This document shows positions 55,397 through 64,000 of a stretch of 64,000 nucleotides of DNA, one piece after another. The DNA comes from Pelagicoccus sp. SDUM812002. GTDB taxonomy: Bacteria > Verrucomicrobiota > Verrucomicrobiia > Opitutales > Opitutaceae. Positions within the stretch are counted from its first letter, which is position 1. Each line of letters begins with the position of its first letter. Location: the NCBI RefSeq assembly GCF_031127835.1, contig NZ_JARXHX010000004.1, forward strand, positions 124,001-188,000. Reading direction: 5' to 3'. A model generated the notes under the pieces. It was not told the origin of the DNA, ran no database searches, and saw only the letters and a program-made list of their open reading frames with translations. The translations under genes were made by a program, and so were the position numbers.

Positions 55397-56512
55397 CTAC
55401 AGCAGGTATGAAAGAGCTTCGGTGAGTTTGTTCATTTGTTCCATCCGCCCCATGCTTACCCGCAAGTAGTCTTGTCCGAAGTAGCTACGAGGGCTGACCT
55501 TTACATTGTAAGCTCCGAAGATTGCGTCAGCGATCATCTTGGAATTTTGTTTGGTAGGAGATAGCACAAATGTGGTGACTGAAGGGATAAAGCTTTGCCC
55601 GACCGATTCGTAGTAGTTGCAAAGATATTTGCGAGATTCTGCAGTCCGGCGTCGGACGGTCGCCAGCCATTCTTGGTCCTGATAGGCGGCGATGGCAGCT
55701 TCGAGCGAAGTGTGGCTGCAGCCGCAGCCAATGCCGGTAACGTAGTAGCTTGATATTTTCTCCGCTAGCTCTCGCGTGGTGACGGCGTAGCCGACGCGCA
55801 TGCCGCCGAGTCCGTATGCTTTAGAGAAGGTTCTCAAGACGATGACGGGCAGTCCCTCGCGAACGCAGCGCATCATGGACAGCTCGTTGACATCGCCCGC
55901 ATAGTCTATGTAAGCCTCGTCCACGAGGACCGGGCACCGCTCGGAGACGCTTTTGCAGAAGCTGTAGAGTTCGTTGGGGTTGGCAAGAGTCCCGACTGGA
56001 TTCTCGGGGTTGCAAACGTAGGCTAGGCTGGTATCTACCGTAATTGATTCCTCGATACGAGTAAGGTCTACTTGGTGGTCCGAGGTCCAGGGAATCTTGA
56101 CATGCTCTACGCCGAATTTCTTGGCCCAGAGCATCAAGGGGTGAAAAGACGGATCCGAGCTCACCATGTTGTTACCCGGTGCGCTGAATGCGCTTGCGGC
56201 CCCCATCGTTATGTCGGAAGAGCCTGCTCCTAAAATCACCTGAAATGGGGAGACGTCTTCGCGCTCCGCTATTAGTTGCTTTAGCCTTTCCTGAGAGTCG
56301 AGAGGGTATTCATTGGCATAAACGAGCGAAGACCGGATAGCAGAAATCGCTTTTATGGAGGGTCCGAACTGGTTCTCGTTTATAGAGAGATTAGTAAAGC
56401 CGTGTGAGCTTGTGAGAGGGGTAATCGCTGCCGTTTGCGGGAAGGCTCTCTGCGAAACGCAGGTAGCCCCCACGGCCATCGAAGCGGATTTGATCCAGGC
56501 GCGTCGGTTCAT
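55397..56512 (-). CDS. Tat-exported HisC-like PLP aminotransferase
   Basis: 371 aa. The N-terminus MNRRAWIKSASMAVGATCVS is a twin-arginine signal (N-R-R-A-W-I-K) ending near FPQ. The fold-type I aminotransferase body is of HisC type: SINENQFGPSIKAISAI, LGAGSSDITMGAASAF, CNPENPVGTLANPNEL, VLVDEAYIDYAGD and LRTFSKAYGLGGMRVGYAV with the PLP-binding Lys in FSKAYG. Histidine biosynthesis is cytoplasmic, so an exported copy points to another role, for example processing of periplasmic amino acids. Downstream on the same strand is the RidA-family gene. Confidence 0.88.
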   Translation of the reverse strand: MNRRAWIKSASMAVGATCVSQRAFPQTAAITPLTSSHGFTNLSINENQFGPSIKAISAIRSSLVYANEYPLDSQERLKQLIAEREDVSPFQVILGAGSSDITMGAASAFSAPGNNMVSSDPSFHPLMLWAKKFGVEHVKIPWTSDHQVDLTRIEESITVDTSLAYVCNPENPVGTLANPNELYSFCKSVSERCPVLVDEAYIDYAGDVNELSMMRCVREGLPVIVLRTFSKAYGLGGMRVGYAVTTRELAEKISSYYVTGIGCGCSHTSLEAAIAAYQDQEWLATVRRRTAESRKYLCNYYESVGQSFIPSVTTFVLSPTKQNSKMIADAIFGAYNVKVSPRSYFGQDYLRVSMGRMEQMNKLTEALSYLL

Positions 56513-56551
56513 AAGGTAGACATCTTTTTGTGTCTACCGTAAGCGGGTTTC

Positions 56552-56578
56552 GCGCCACGGAGAGGTGGCGCTTTTTTT
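56552..56578 (+). terminator. Plus-strand terminator-like hairpin between two minus-strand genes
   Basis: Perfect 7-bp stem GCGCCAC (56552-56558) with GTGGCGC (56565-56571), loop GGAGAG, then T7 (56572-56578). Its polarity is + whereas both neighbours (aminotransferase, dnaE) are on the minus strand. The next + gene starts about 4 kb further on. Confidence 0.65.
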
Positions 56579-56627
56579 GGAGCATTGGCTTCCGCTTTGA
56601 ACGTGCTCCCACTCTCGATATGGCGGC

Positions 56628-59600
56628 CTAGCTCGCTTTTGAGGCCCAGCGGCGTTCGCGTTGCTTCACTTTGACGGGCTCGGTTTGTACGATGCAACCG
56701 ATGACTGCTTTGTGTTTTCTAAGTTCAGTCCATTCCTTAGTGTTCACTCGCCATTTGAGGGAGCTGGCAGCAGGGGCGGAGGTGATGCAGGTATCGGAAA
56801 TACGAAATGCGATATCACTGGCAGTTGAGCCGCGAGTTCGGTCGAGTGCTTCTCTATACTTATAGAGGAAGCTGTCGGTGTCCTTTTCGGGGTCGAGCAC
56901 CCAAGTAATGTGCTTGATTTGCCCTGGCATGAAGGCTTCGAGAGGGTGGACTTCCAGGACGTTGAGGCGGACCTCGCCATCGCGGCGAATGACGGTGCCT
57001 TTGATGAGCACAAGATTATCGTTTTCTAGATTGTGACCGTACTCGTCGAAGGCGTCGGCATAGCAGTTGACGGTAAGGGACGTTTTACGGGTACCCAAGT
57101 TGAAGAAGGCCCATGGGCGGTTGTCTTTGCGAGAGAGTTTCTTAACGACGCCGCCTGCGACGCCGCAGGCTTGGAACTCCACCTTGTCGCCAAGGTTGTC
57201 GACCTTCTCGAGGTCGAAGTTTGTGAGAGCTTCAGCGAGCCCTCTGTATTCATCGAGCGGATGCCCAGACACGTAGAATCCAAGAAGCTCTTTTTCGAAG
57301 CGGAGCATTTCGCTCTTGGAGAATTGCTTGCTGAGGTCCCATTTGGGAGCGTCCTTGGCTTTGGGCTCTTCGACGATCATGTCGAAGAACGACTCTTGGC
57401 CGCGCTCCTTGTCGCGCTGCGCTTCGGCGGCCTGGTTCATAGCTCCTTCCAGGCGATGGAAGAGGGAGCCGCGCGGTTCGCCGGTGAAGTCGAAGGCGCC
57501 GGTTTTTATCAGGTTTTCTAGTACGCGTTTGTTAACAGCCTTCGTGTCGACGCGTTCTAATAAATCGTCGAGGCCTTCGTAGGGGCCGTTGGCGTCGCGC
57601 TCGGCTATGATGGTCTTGGCGGCGGAGTCTCCGACCCCTTTGACGGCGCCCATTCCGAATACGATTGAGCCTAGCTTTCCCTCGGCAATGTCTTCCTCGC
57701 TGTCGATTACCGGAGTGAACATTTCCTTCGACTTGTTGATATCCGGGGAAAGGACGCGGATGCCCATACTGTTGGCCTCATCGATGAAATGGGAGACCTT
57801 GTCCGCGTTGCCCAATTCAGCGGAGAGCAGGGCGGCCATAAACTCGACGGGATAATTTGCCTTAAGAAACGCGGTGCGATAGGAGAGCATCGCGTAGGCG
57901 GCGGAGTGGGACTTGTTGAAGCCGTACTGGGCGAACTTTTCGAGGATCGCGAAGATGTTGAGAGCTTCCTTTTCCTTGATTCCGTGGGTAGCGGCAGCGC
58001 CGTCGACGAAGATTTGCTTTTGGGCCTCCATTACGGAAGCGATCTTCTTGCCCATGGCACGGCGTAGCATATCTGCGCCTCCCAATGTGTAGCCGGCAAT
58101 GATTCTGGCTGACTCCATGACCTGCTCCTGATAGACGAGGACGCCGTAGGTTTCGGATACGAGTTCTTCGAGGAGAGGGTGGGGAATCTGAATCTTCTTT
58201 GGGTCGCGCTTGCCCTCGATGAATTGAGGAATGAACTGCATCGGCCCTGGTCGGTACAGGGCGATCAATGCGATGATTTCCTCGAAGACAGAGAGGCCGA
58301 TTTGCTTACAGAGGTTTTGCATGCCGCCCGACTCGAGCTGGAACACGCCGACTGTATTACCCGCGTTGAGCAAGTCATAGGTTTTAGGGTCTTCGAGGGA
58401 TACCTTTTCGATATCGAAGTCCGGCATGTTCCGAGTGCTCTGAATATTGTCCTGAGCGTCGGAAATGACAGTGAGGGTCTTCAGTCCCAAGAAGTCCATC
58501 TTGAGCAGACCGAGGTCCTCGGAAGGGCCCTTTGGGTATTGGGTGGTGAGGTCGCCTTCCTGGAGGGTGACCGGGACAAGATTTGAGATGGGCTGGTCGC
58601 CGATGATAATGCCGCAGGCGTGCTTGCCAGTGTTGCGCACCATGCCTTCGATGACCTTGCCGTGTTCGACAATGGTTTTGGCGACGGGGTTGACCGCGAT
58701 CTCGTTGCGCAAGTCGGACGATTTTTCGACCGAGTCGTCCAGCGAGATGTTGAGCTCGTCTGGGATCATCTTAGCGATCTTGTCGGCTTCGGCGAACTGC
58801 AGGTTGTTAACGCGAGCAAGGTCGCGCACGATCATCTTAGCGCCAAAGGTACCAAAGGTGATGATGTTCGCCACCGAGTCGTGTCCGTACTTTTCGCGTA
58901 CGTAGTTTACCACTACGTCGCGGCGGCGCATACAGAAGTCGATATCGAAGTCAGGAGGGGATACGCGCTCTAGATTGAGCATACGCTCGAAGAGCAGACC
59001 GAATCGGAGGGGATCGATGTCTGTAATTTTCAATACATAGGCGATGATACAACCCGCTCCGGATCCTCGACCGGGACCAACGGGTATGCCTTGGCTACGG
59101 GCGAAGTTGATAAAATCCCAAACGATAAGGAAGTAGTCGACGAAACCGGTACCCGTGATGATGGCCAGCTGGAAATCCATCTGGCCGCATACGAACTCTG
59201 CGAAGTCCTCGCGCTCGCCTTCCTTTGGCAGGTATGAAGCGCGGTCGTCGTAGTCGACGCCGTAGCGTTCCTTCAGCCCTTTTTTGCAGAGGTCGAGCAA
59301 AACGTACCCGTTTTTCTTATGGTTGGCTCTTTCTTCTGGGGTGAGCTTACATACGGTGTCGTCGCCGTTTTGTTTATTAACTTTGGTTTTCTCGAATTCG
59401 TAGATGTCGAGGATGCGATCGAAGGCGTCGTCGTCTGTCTTGTATCCAAGCTCTGGTGGACATTCGAAAACGGGGTAATGGTTTTCGTCGAAAGGGATCA
59501 CGAGGTCGACCATTTCGGCCACGTGCACGGTGTTGTCGAGCGACTCGGGGACCTCTTTGAATATTTCGTACATCTCCTTGCGGCTCTTGAGATAGAACTC

Positions 59601-60407
59601 TTGAGAGGGGTACTTCATGCGGTTTTCGTCCTCTATGATCTTGCCGGTCTGAATACAAAGGAGGGCGTCATGCGGCTTGGCGTCTTCCTTGTAGACGTAG
59701 TGGGAGTCGTTAGCGCAGATGACCTTGAGGTCGAATTCCTTGGCGAGCTTGAGCAGTCCAGGGATGATGCGGCGCTGGACGGGCATGCCGTGATCTTGGA
59801 TTTCGATGAAGTAGTTTTCCTTGCCGAAGATGTCGACGAAGGTGCCGGTCGCTTTACGAGCGTTTTCTTCGTCGCCGTAGATGAGGTACTGGGCGGCGAC
59901 GCCGTTGATGCATCCGGAGAGTCCGATAAGGCCCTTGGAGTATTTGGCCAAGGTGTCGATATCGGCCCGTGGCTTGTAGTATACGCCGTTTATGTGCGCG
60001 TCTGAGACGAGCTTACAGAGGTTTTGATAGCCTTCGAAATCCTTGGCGATGACGCCTTTGTGGTGGATCTGGTATTTTGGAAAATCTTCCTTGGGTGGAA
60101 TGTAGTCTTCAGGAATGTCGCCGATGTCGTCGGTGCGCTTACGTTCGCGTTTGGGGCGTTCCGATTGCTTGTGGTCGTTGACGTAGTAGAGCTCGCAGCC
60201 GATAAGCGGCTTGATACCGACCTTCTTGCAGGAGCGATAGAAGTCGATGGCTCCAAAGAGGTTACCATGGTCCGTCATGGCGAGCGCGGGCATGCCGAGC
60301 TCAACACAGCGTTGGGCGGCGCGGGCAGGTTTGGCGCATCCGTCGAGGAGAGAGTAGTGGGTGTGGTTGTGAAGATGGACGAAGGGACCTTCGGCGGGAT
60401 TGGACAT
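56628..60407 (-). CDS. dnaE: DNA polymerase III alpha subunit
   Basis: 1259 aa. PHP domain opens with [19 protein letters not shown]. The catalytic palm carries [20 protein letters not shown] and [20 protein letters not shown] (metal-binding Asp pair near residue 484), then fingers ([40 protein letters not shown]), a helix-hairpin-helix region and a C-terminal OB-fold region ([14 protein letters not shown]). Slightly longer than E. coli DnaE (1160 aa). It is the replicative polymerase, or one of two DnaE copies if an ImuB-linked DnaE2 exists elsewhere. Divergent from the hybrid kinase. Confidence 0.97.
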   Translation of the reverse strand: MSNPAEGPFVHLHNHTHYSLLDGCAKPARAAQRCVELGMPALAMTDHGNLFGAIDFYRSCKKVGIKPLIGCELYYVNDHKQSERPKRERKRTDDIGDIPEDYIPPKEDFPKYQIHHKGVIAKDFEGYQNLCKLVSDAHINGVYYKPRADIDTLAKYSKGLIGLSGCINGVAAQYLIYGDEENARKATGTFVDIFGKENYFIEIQDHGMPVQRRIIPGLLKLAKEFDLKVICANDSHYVYKEDAKPHDALLCIQTGKIIEDENRMKYPSQEFYLKSRKEMYEIFKEVPESLDNTVHVAEMVDLVIPFDENHYPVFECPPELGYKTDDDAFDRILDIYEFEKTKVNKQNGDDTVCKLTPEERANHKKNGYVLLDLCKKGLKERYGVDYDDRASYLPKEGEREDFAEFVCGQMDFQLAIITGTGFVDYFLIVWDFINFARSQGIPVGPGRGSGAGCIIAYVLKITDIDPLRFGLLFERMLNLERVSPPDFDIDFCMRRRDVVVNYVREKYGHDSVANIITFGTFGAKMIVRDLARVNNLQFAEADKIAKMIPDELNISLDDSVEKSSDLRNEIAVNPVAKTIVEHGKVIEGMVRNTGKHACGIIIGDQPISNLVPVTLQEGDLTTQYPKGPSEDLGLLKMDFLGLKTLTVISDAQDNIQSTRNMPDFDIEKVSLEDPKTYDLLNAGNTVGVFQLESGGMQNLCKQIGLSVFEEIIALIALYRPGPMQFIPQFIEGKRDPKKIQIPHPLLEELVSETYGVLVYQEQVMESARIIAGYTLGGADMLRRAMGKKIASVMEAQKQIFVDGAAATHGIKEKEALNIFAILEKFAQYGFNKSHSAAYAMLSYRTAFLKANYPVEFMAALLSAELGNADKVSHFIDEANSMGIRVLSPDINKSKEMFTPVIDSEEDIAEGKLGSIVFGMGAVKGVGDSAAKTIIAERDANGPYEGLDDLLERVDTKAVNKRVLENLIKTGAFDFTGEPRGSLFHRLEGAMNQAAEAQRDKERGQESFFDMIVEEPKAKDAPKWDLSKQFSKSEMLRFEKELLGFYVSGHPLDEYRGLAEALTNFDLEKVDNLGDKVEFQACGVAGGVVKKLSRKDNRPWAFFNLGTRKTSLTVNCYADAFDEYGHNLENDNLVLIKGTVIRRDGEVRLNVLEVHPLEAFMPGQIKHITWVLDPEKDTDSFLYKYREALDRTRGSTASDIAFRISDTCITSAPAASSLKWRVNTKEWTELRKHKAVIGCIVQTEPVKVKQRERRWASKAS

Positions 60408-60567
60408 GTGAAGCAGTGAAGCTGGAAAGTAGGAGAGTGAAAAGGGAAAGGTTCTAGGAGTTATTCACATCTGGAATCGGCCTTCTAATCGATATTGTCG
60501 CAGAAAGTTTACTTTACCGTAACGCTCATAGCTTGGCTTGTTTTGTAAAAAACCGAACGTGTATGCG

Positions 60568-62694
60568 ATGGATTTCATTACTGATTTTTCACCTGCGAGC
60601 AGGGAGTTTGAGCTATACAAGTTGATGGTTGAGCAGGAATGCCTGGACGGTGAAGCGTTGCTTTCCGAAGCTTCCGATTTTTTTAAGAGACTCGACTGCC
60701 GGTACTTGGCGGTGGTCGATTGCGGGAAGGTTTTGGGGGTGTGTAGTCGTTCGAAGCTGGGGACTTTGCTCGGGTCGCAATTCGGTTTTGCGTTGCACTC
60801 TCGCTCCAAGGTTAGGGACTTCTTGGAGGAAGGCAGCATGACTGTGATGATGGGCGATAGCGTGGAGGCGATACTAGTGAGGGCCTTTTCTCGGGATAAG
60901 GGGGTGTATTGGCATGATGTCGTGGTGACTGACCGGGACGGGAATTATGTTGGTTTGCTGAGCGCGAATGTGCTGGTGGGATTGCAGAGCGAGCTCCTAG
61001 GTGAGAAGATCGAACACTTGCAGTCGCAAAAACATGCGCTGGAGGAGACGACTCGAGCTTTGCAGCTGTCGAACTTGAAGCTGGAAAAGGCGAGGGATGC
61101 GGGTCTCCAAGCGGCTCGGGCGAAATCCGAATTTTTGGCGGTGATGAGCCACGAGATTCGTACGCCTCTCAACGGCGTCATTGGAATGATGACCTTGCTG
61201 GAGGATTCGGAGTTGAATGCGGACCAGAGGGAACTGCTAGGGACGGCGAACCAGAGCGCGGAGGCATTGCTTCTTATATTGAACGACATTCTCGATTTCT
61301 CGCGTTTGGAATCGGGACACTTCGAAATCGAGACCCGTAGCTTTGAGATTCGAGAATTGGTGGAGTCGGTTTTGACTTTAATGCTGGAGTCGGCCCACGA
61401 ATCAGGTTTGGAGGTCGTTTGCGACATAGACCCCGGAGTGCCGTTGTCGATCGTCTCGGACAGCGGGAGGATTCGACAAGTTTTGGCCAACCTGCTGGGC
61501 AATGCAGTCAAGTTTACGCAGAAAGGGCGGGTACGCGTTGGAGTGACGTGGGAAAAGGGCGTCGGTGCTGACTTATTGCGGTTCGAAGTCGAGGATACAG
61601 GAATCGGCATATCCGAAGAAGCGCAGCACCGCTTATTTGAACCATTTATGCAGGCTGATTCGTCGACGACGCGACGTTTTGGAGGCAGCGGATTGGGGTT
61701 AGCGATCTGCTCGCGACTGGCTTCGGCGATTGGTGGCGAGATTGGCGTTCGTAGCCAGGTAAGCCAGGGATCGACCTTTTGGTTTACAGTTAAAGCTGGC
61801 CGTTGCGAGAAGGAGGCGAATGTCTATCCGCCGCGCAAATCCTTGGGTGGGGAAGTTGCTCTTGTCTTCGTGAAGAACAAGGTCGCAGTGCGGCAGATAG
61901 AGCGGGAGCTGTCATGCCGTAACATCACTCCGCGAATCGCCCACAGCGAAAGCTCTTTCAAAACACTGCTTTCTAGCAAAGAGGTGAGGATTGATTTGGT
62001 TGTGTGCGATTCAGAATGCTCGAGCAACCTACAGGTGAGCACGATGCGAATCAAGGCTTGGATATCGGTATACTCAAGTCATGGATTGCCGCTGGTGAGA
62101 TCGAGCTGTTGTCGGCATGCCCATGTATATTTACCGATTCGGCCGAGCCAATTTGGGAGAAGTGTGGAGACAGTCCTATGGGAAGGTGGAAACGAGACTG
62201 CCTGCCAGCCGAAAGGCAACGCTCCGGCTGCGATGCTGGCTCCGGAACGCTCCGCCAGGATTTTGATAGTCGAGGATAACCCCATAAACCGACGACTGGC
62301 TGAGCGTATGGTCAAGCGGTTCGGCCACGAATGCGATCTCGCGGAGGACGGTGTTGAGGCTTTGGAGGTCTGCGAAAGGGTAGAGTTTGATCTGATCCTT
62401 CTTGACTGTCAAATGCCTCGCATGGACGGTTATGAGTTTGCTCGCCGCTTCCGCGGGCGGGAAGCGGGGCGCGCGAACCAAGTCCGTAGAACTCCGATTG
62501 TCGCATTGACCGCAAACGCGTTGCAGGGTGACTGCGAGCTCTGTTTCGCCGCTGGTATGGACGGGTACTTGACGAAGCCATTGCGTAGGCCGTTGCTGAA
62601 GTCTGCGATTGAAAAGGTCCTAATGGGAGAGGTTGATCGAGCAGGTACCCTGCTATTCGACGCCTCAAGGACAGATCGCATCGAAAAGGGTTGA
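60568..62694 (+). CDS. Cytoplasmic hybrid sensor kinase with N-terminal CBS pair
   Basis: About 708 aa from ATG 60568 (MDFITDFSPASREF); the frame opens at a TTG at 60538. No TM segments. Residues about 20-150 look like a CBS pair (CRYLAVVDCGKVLGVCSRSK, VVVTDRDGNYVGLLSANVLV), followed by a coiled coil (about 155-190), HisKA with His195 in FLAVMSHEIRTPLNGVIGMM, HATPase_c (LANLLGNAVKFT, VEDTGIGIS, FGGSGLGLAICSRL), a degenerate receiver-like stretch (about 430-540) lacking a normal active site, and a true receiver (RILIVEDNPINRRLAERMVK, Asp613 in LILLDCQMPRMDGYEF, YLTKPLRRPLL). CBS pairs often bind adenine nucleotides, so energy state is a plausible signal. Confidence 0.9.
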   Translation: MDFITDFSPASREFELYKLMVEQECLDGEALLSEASDFFKRLDCRYLAVVDCGKVLGVCSRSKLGTLLGSQFGFALHSRSKVRDFLEEGSMTVMMGDSVEAILVRAFSRDKGVYWHDVVVTDRDGNYVGLLSANVLVGLQSELLGEKIEHLQSQKHALEETTRALQLSNLKLEKARDAGLQAARAKSEFLAVMSHEIRTPLNGVIGMMTLLEDSELNADQRELLGTANQSAEALLLILNDILDFSRLESGHFEIETRSFEIRELVESVLTLMLESAHESGLEVVCDIDPGVPLSIVSDSGRIRQVLANLLGNAVKFTQKGRVRVGVTWEKGVGADLLRFEVEDTGIGISEEAQHRLFEPFMQADSSTTRRFGGSGLGLAICSRLASAIGGEIGVRSQVSQGSTFWFTVKAGRCEKEANVYPPRKSLGGEVALVFVKNKVAVRQIERELSCRNITPRIAHSESSFKTLLSSKEVRIDLVVCDSECSSNLQVSTMRIKAWISVYSSHGLPLVRSSCCRHAHVYLPIRPSQFGRSVETVLWEGGNETACQPKGNAPAAMLAPERSARILIVEDNPINRRLAERMVKRFGHECDLAEDGVEALEVCERVEFDLILLDCQMPRMDGYEFARRFRGREAGRANQVRRTPIVALTANALQGDCELCFAAGMDGYLTKPLRRPLLKSAIEKVLMGEVDRAGTLLFDASRTDRIEKG

Positions 62695-62742
62695 CGAGGT
62701 GGAGGAAAAGGCCCTTGTTGGGCGTCTTTCAATTTTTCCATC

Positions 62743-62940
62743 ATGGCAATCGAAGTAAAAATCCGCAAAAACGAACCTGTAGAACGTGCACTCCGCCGTC
62801 TGAAGAAGAAGCTCGACCGCGAAGGCGTCATCAAGGACGTACGCGCCAACCGCTACTTCGAAAAGCCTTCGCAAACGAAGCGCCGCCAGAAGAAGGTAGC
62901 TGCCTTCAACAACATGATCCGCTGCAAGTACGACAACTAG
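62743..62940 (+). CDS. rpsU: 30S ribosomal protein bS21
   Basis: 65 aa, normal for the family: AIEVKIRKNEPVERALRRLK, REGVIKDVRANRYFEKPSQT, KRRQKKVAAFNNMIR. Assembles late into the 30S subunit near the anti-Shine-Dalgarno. The leader TTTCAATTTTTCCATC before the ATG is pyrimidine-rich and has no Shine-Dalgarno. A terminator follows. Confidence 0.97.
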   Translation: MAIEVKIRKNEPVERALRRLKKKLDREGVIKDVRANRYFEKPSQTKRRQKKVAAFNNMIRCKYDN

Positions 62941-62968
62941 TCGTCCGCATCGAGGCTAAATTTCCAAA

Positions 62969-62998
62969 AGACGCACCCTGTAGGGTTGCGTCTTTTTT
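62969..62998 (+). terminator. Terminator after rpsU
   Basis: AGACGCACCCT (62969-62979) pairs with AGGGTTGCGTCT (62981-62992) with one bulge, followed by TTTTTT. Confidence 0.85.
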
Positions 62999-63063
62999 GT
63001 GTCCGAAAGAGGTCTTTCGATCGTGGAACGGAGATCGACGAGGCCGATTCTCTGGCAATGACA

Positions 63064-63092
63064 AAAGAAGGGGACGGGTTAGGATCCGTCCC
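63064..63092 (-). terminator. Probable terminator for the OvoA-type gene (minus strand)
   Basis: GGGACGG (63071-63077) pairs with CCGTCCC (63086-63092); on the minus strand the hairpin is followed by CTTCTTTTGT, a T-rich tract. About 20 nt past the gene's stop. Confidence 0.6.
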
Positions 63093-63112
63093 TCTAGGCT
63101 GAAGTTTGTCGC

Positions 63113-64000
63113 CTATTGTTTTTCCCAGACGGTTAGTTCGGCCACATTGTGGTCGAAGGTACGCGCCGTTTTGCGGAGTACGTATTGGATGTCCTGGGCT
63201 TTGCCGAGCTGCTTGAAGTTAGATGACAGGAGTCTATCCAAGGTATCGCGTGTGGTGACATTCTCGCCGTCGACTTTGAACCCTCCGAGCCAGTGCTCTT
63301 GCTCAGTCACGCTTCTTTGCCAGTCGTAGGTCGAGGAGATAACAAGAAGTCCCCCGTCGTTGAGACGTTCGTGCACCGACTCCAAGAATTTCTGCGGGTT
63401 GTAGGAACGCTCCAGTAGGGTATCCAGCAGGACAAGGTCGTAGCCCGTGTAAATTGGCTTCAGGTTGGCTAGGTCGCCTTGCATGAACTCCACGTTGTCG
63501 CGAACGCAGTCGAGTCCGAGATCCTGTAAATTGGCTTGGTGGAAGGACACAATCTCACCCTCTTCCGGAAGGGTGTACTGGGTGTATCCTTTTTCCTTCA
63601 TTTGCACGCCGATGCGAATCATTCGTGCGCTGAAGTCGATGCCAGTGACACTTTGGTAGCCGGCTGCTAGCTCGAAAGCTGAACGCCCTGTTTTGCAGCC
63701 CAAGGCGAGCGCTTTGGCCCGAGTACGTTTACTCGCGTGATCGAGGCAGATTTGAGCTATTCTTTCAGGGTAGTTAGCTACTCCGAAGTATTCCTTTCCG
63801 TAGTTAAATTCACAGTACGGAATTACTTCAGGGTCAGTCTCCCATGAGTCGTCTGGAATTTCGACGGGCGCGTCGCTCACGATGTAGCGAAAGCCTGCGT
63901 GTTGGTAGAAGTGGCGACGGAAGGCGTAGCGCGCATCGCGCATGAGCTCGTTTCCAGTGGCAATCCAAGAACCGCCTTTGATTATGTTGTGCTTGGTGTC
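63113..64000 (-). CDS. ovoA: OvoA-type 5-histidylcysteine sulfoxide synthase / mercaptohistidine methyltransferase, C-terminal part
   Basis: The frame is open to the right edge, giving at least 296 residues; the N-terminal part is missing. The first residues, IIKGGSWIATGNEL then RDARYAFRRHFYQHAGFRYI, are the C-terminal end of the FGE-sulfatase (EgtB/OvoA-like) iron-enzyme domain with its GGSW and RxAxRxxxxxxxGFR pattern. A SAM methyltransferase follows: KALALGCKTGRSAFELAAGY, VTGIDFSARMIRIGVQM, YDLVLLDTLLERSYNPQKFL, TYDWQRSVTEQEHWLGGFKV and NVAELTVWEK. Together this is the OvoA architecture: Cys and His are joined, then the thiohistidine is N-methylated to ovothiol A. The methyltransferase motif is GCKTG rather than the commoner GCAVG of the free-standing paralog in this window. 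Confidence 0.88.
   Translation of the reverse strand, partial: DTKHNIIKGGSWIATGNELMRDARYAFRRHFYQHAGFRYIVSDAPVEIPDDSWETDPEVIPYCEFNYGKEYFGVANYPERIAQICLDHASKRTRAKALALGCKTGRSAFELAAGYQSVTGIDFSARMIRIGVQMKEKGYTQYTLPEEGEIVSFHQANLQDLGLDCVRDNVEFMQGDLANLKPIYTGYDLVLLDTLLERSYNPQKFLESVHERLNDGGLLVISSTYDWQRSVTEQEHWLGGFKVDGENVTTRDTLDRLLSSNFKQLGKAQDIQYVLRKTARTFDHNVAELTVWEKQ

Noticed and set aside
59319-60005. 228-codon plus-strand ORF inside dnaE
   Set aside because: It runs antisense to conserved DnaE sequence and is Val/Asp-rich in the way expected of an antisense shadow.

Overview
The window looks like chromosomal DNA of a heterotrophic marine-type bacterium, most likely Verrucomicrobiota, class Opitutae (Pelagicoccus/Puniceicoccales-like). 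This is inferred from gene content: TonB receptor plus pectin hydrolases, DUF4861-GH105 fusion, CBS/DRTGG family II pyrophosphatase, OvoA-type ovothiol enzyme, many PAS and hybrid kinases. There is no rRNA gene to confirm it. No tRNA, CRISPR array, prophage or recognisable insertion sequence was found. Many start codons have no Shine-Dalgarno sequence.

Region 1 (1-16.8 kb) is a pectin/galacturonate utilisation locus, all on the + strand. It holds the C-terminal part of a TonB-dependent receptor, a DUF4861-GH105 lipoprotein, a GH28 polygalacturonase, a DctPQM TRAP transporter, a LacI regulator, and the cytoplasmic uronate pathway: tagaturonate epimerase (UxaE-like), KDG kinase, an SDR reductase and UxaC, with two further oxidoreductases. 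The implied route is galacturonate to tagaturonate to fructuronate to mannonate, then KDG to KDPG. Mannonate dehydratase and KDPG aldolase are not in the window.

Region 2 (16.8-29.8 kb) holds a 1156-aa multi-PAS/GAF sensor kinase with an Rcp1-like response regulator, a secreted DUF2911 protein, a ParA-like ATPase divergent from a very acidic disordered protein, an operon of an ovothiol-type methyltransferase with a polar amino-acid ABC transporter, a CheX-like protein, and a CBS/DRTGG pyrophosphatase.

Region 3 (29.9-42.3 kb) is central metabolism: phosphoglucomutase, an L-arabinose operon (araBAD) with a divergent LacI regulator, a PRC-barrel protein, a VanZ-like membrane protein carrying an inserted LamG-like domain, glycerol kinase, PgsA and PgpA.

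Region 4 (42.25-43.98 kb) is a foreign-looking island after pgpA. It has a probably frameshifted gene of unknown function, a short membrane ORF, and a hairpin-rich stretch with no convincing gene.

Region 5 (43.98-64 kb) holds Lgt, a CNNM/CBS membrane protein, a SWIM-SNF2 helicase, a glycosyltransferase, an SRPBCC-GyrI protein, a DUF5995 protein, a small YqaE/Pmp3 protein, a DEAD-box helicase, a receiver protein, a Tat-exported HisC-like aminotransferase paired with an apparently exported RidA protein, DnaE, a CBS-hybrid sensor kinase, ribosomal protein bS21, and at the right edge the C-terminal part of an OvoA-type enzyme.

The most unusual items are the apparently exported aminotransferase/RidA pair (RidA has no ordinary start codon), the free-standing ovothiol-type methyltransferase with its ABC transporter while an OvoA fusion lies elsewhere in the window, the ParA-like ATPase next to an acidic protein with repeated YFxxL motifs, and the 42-44 kb island.
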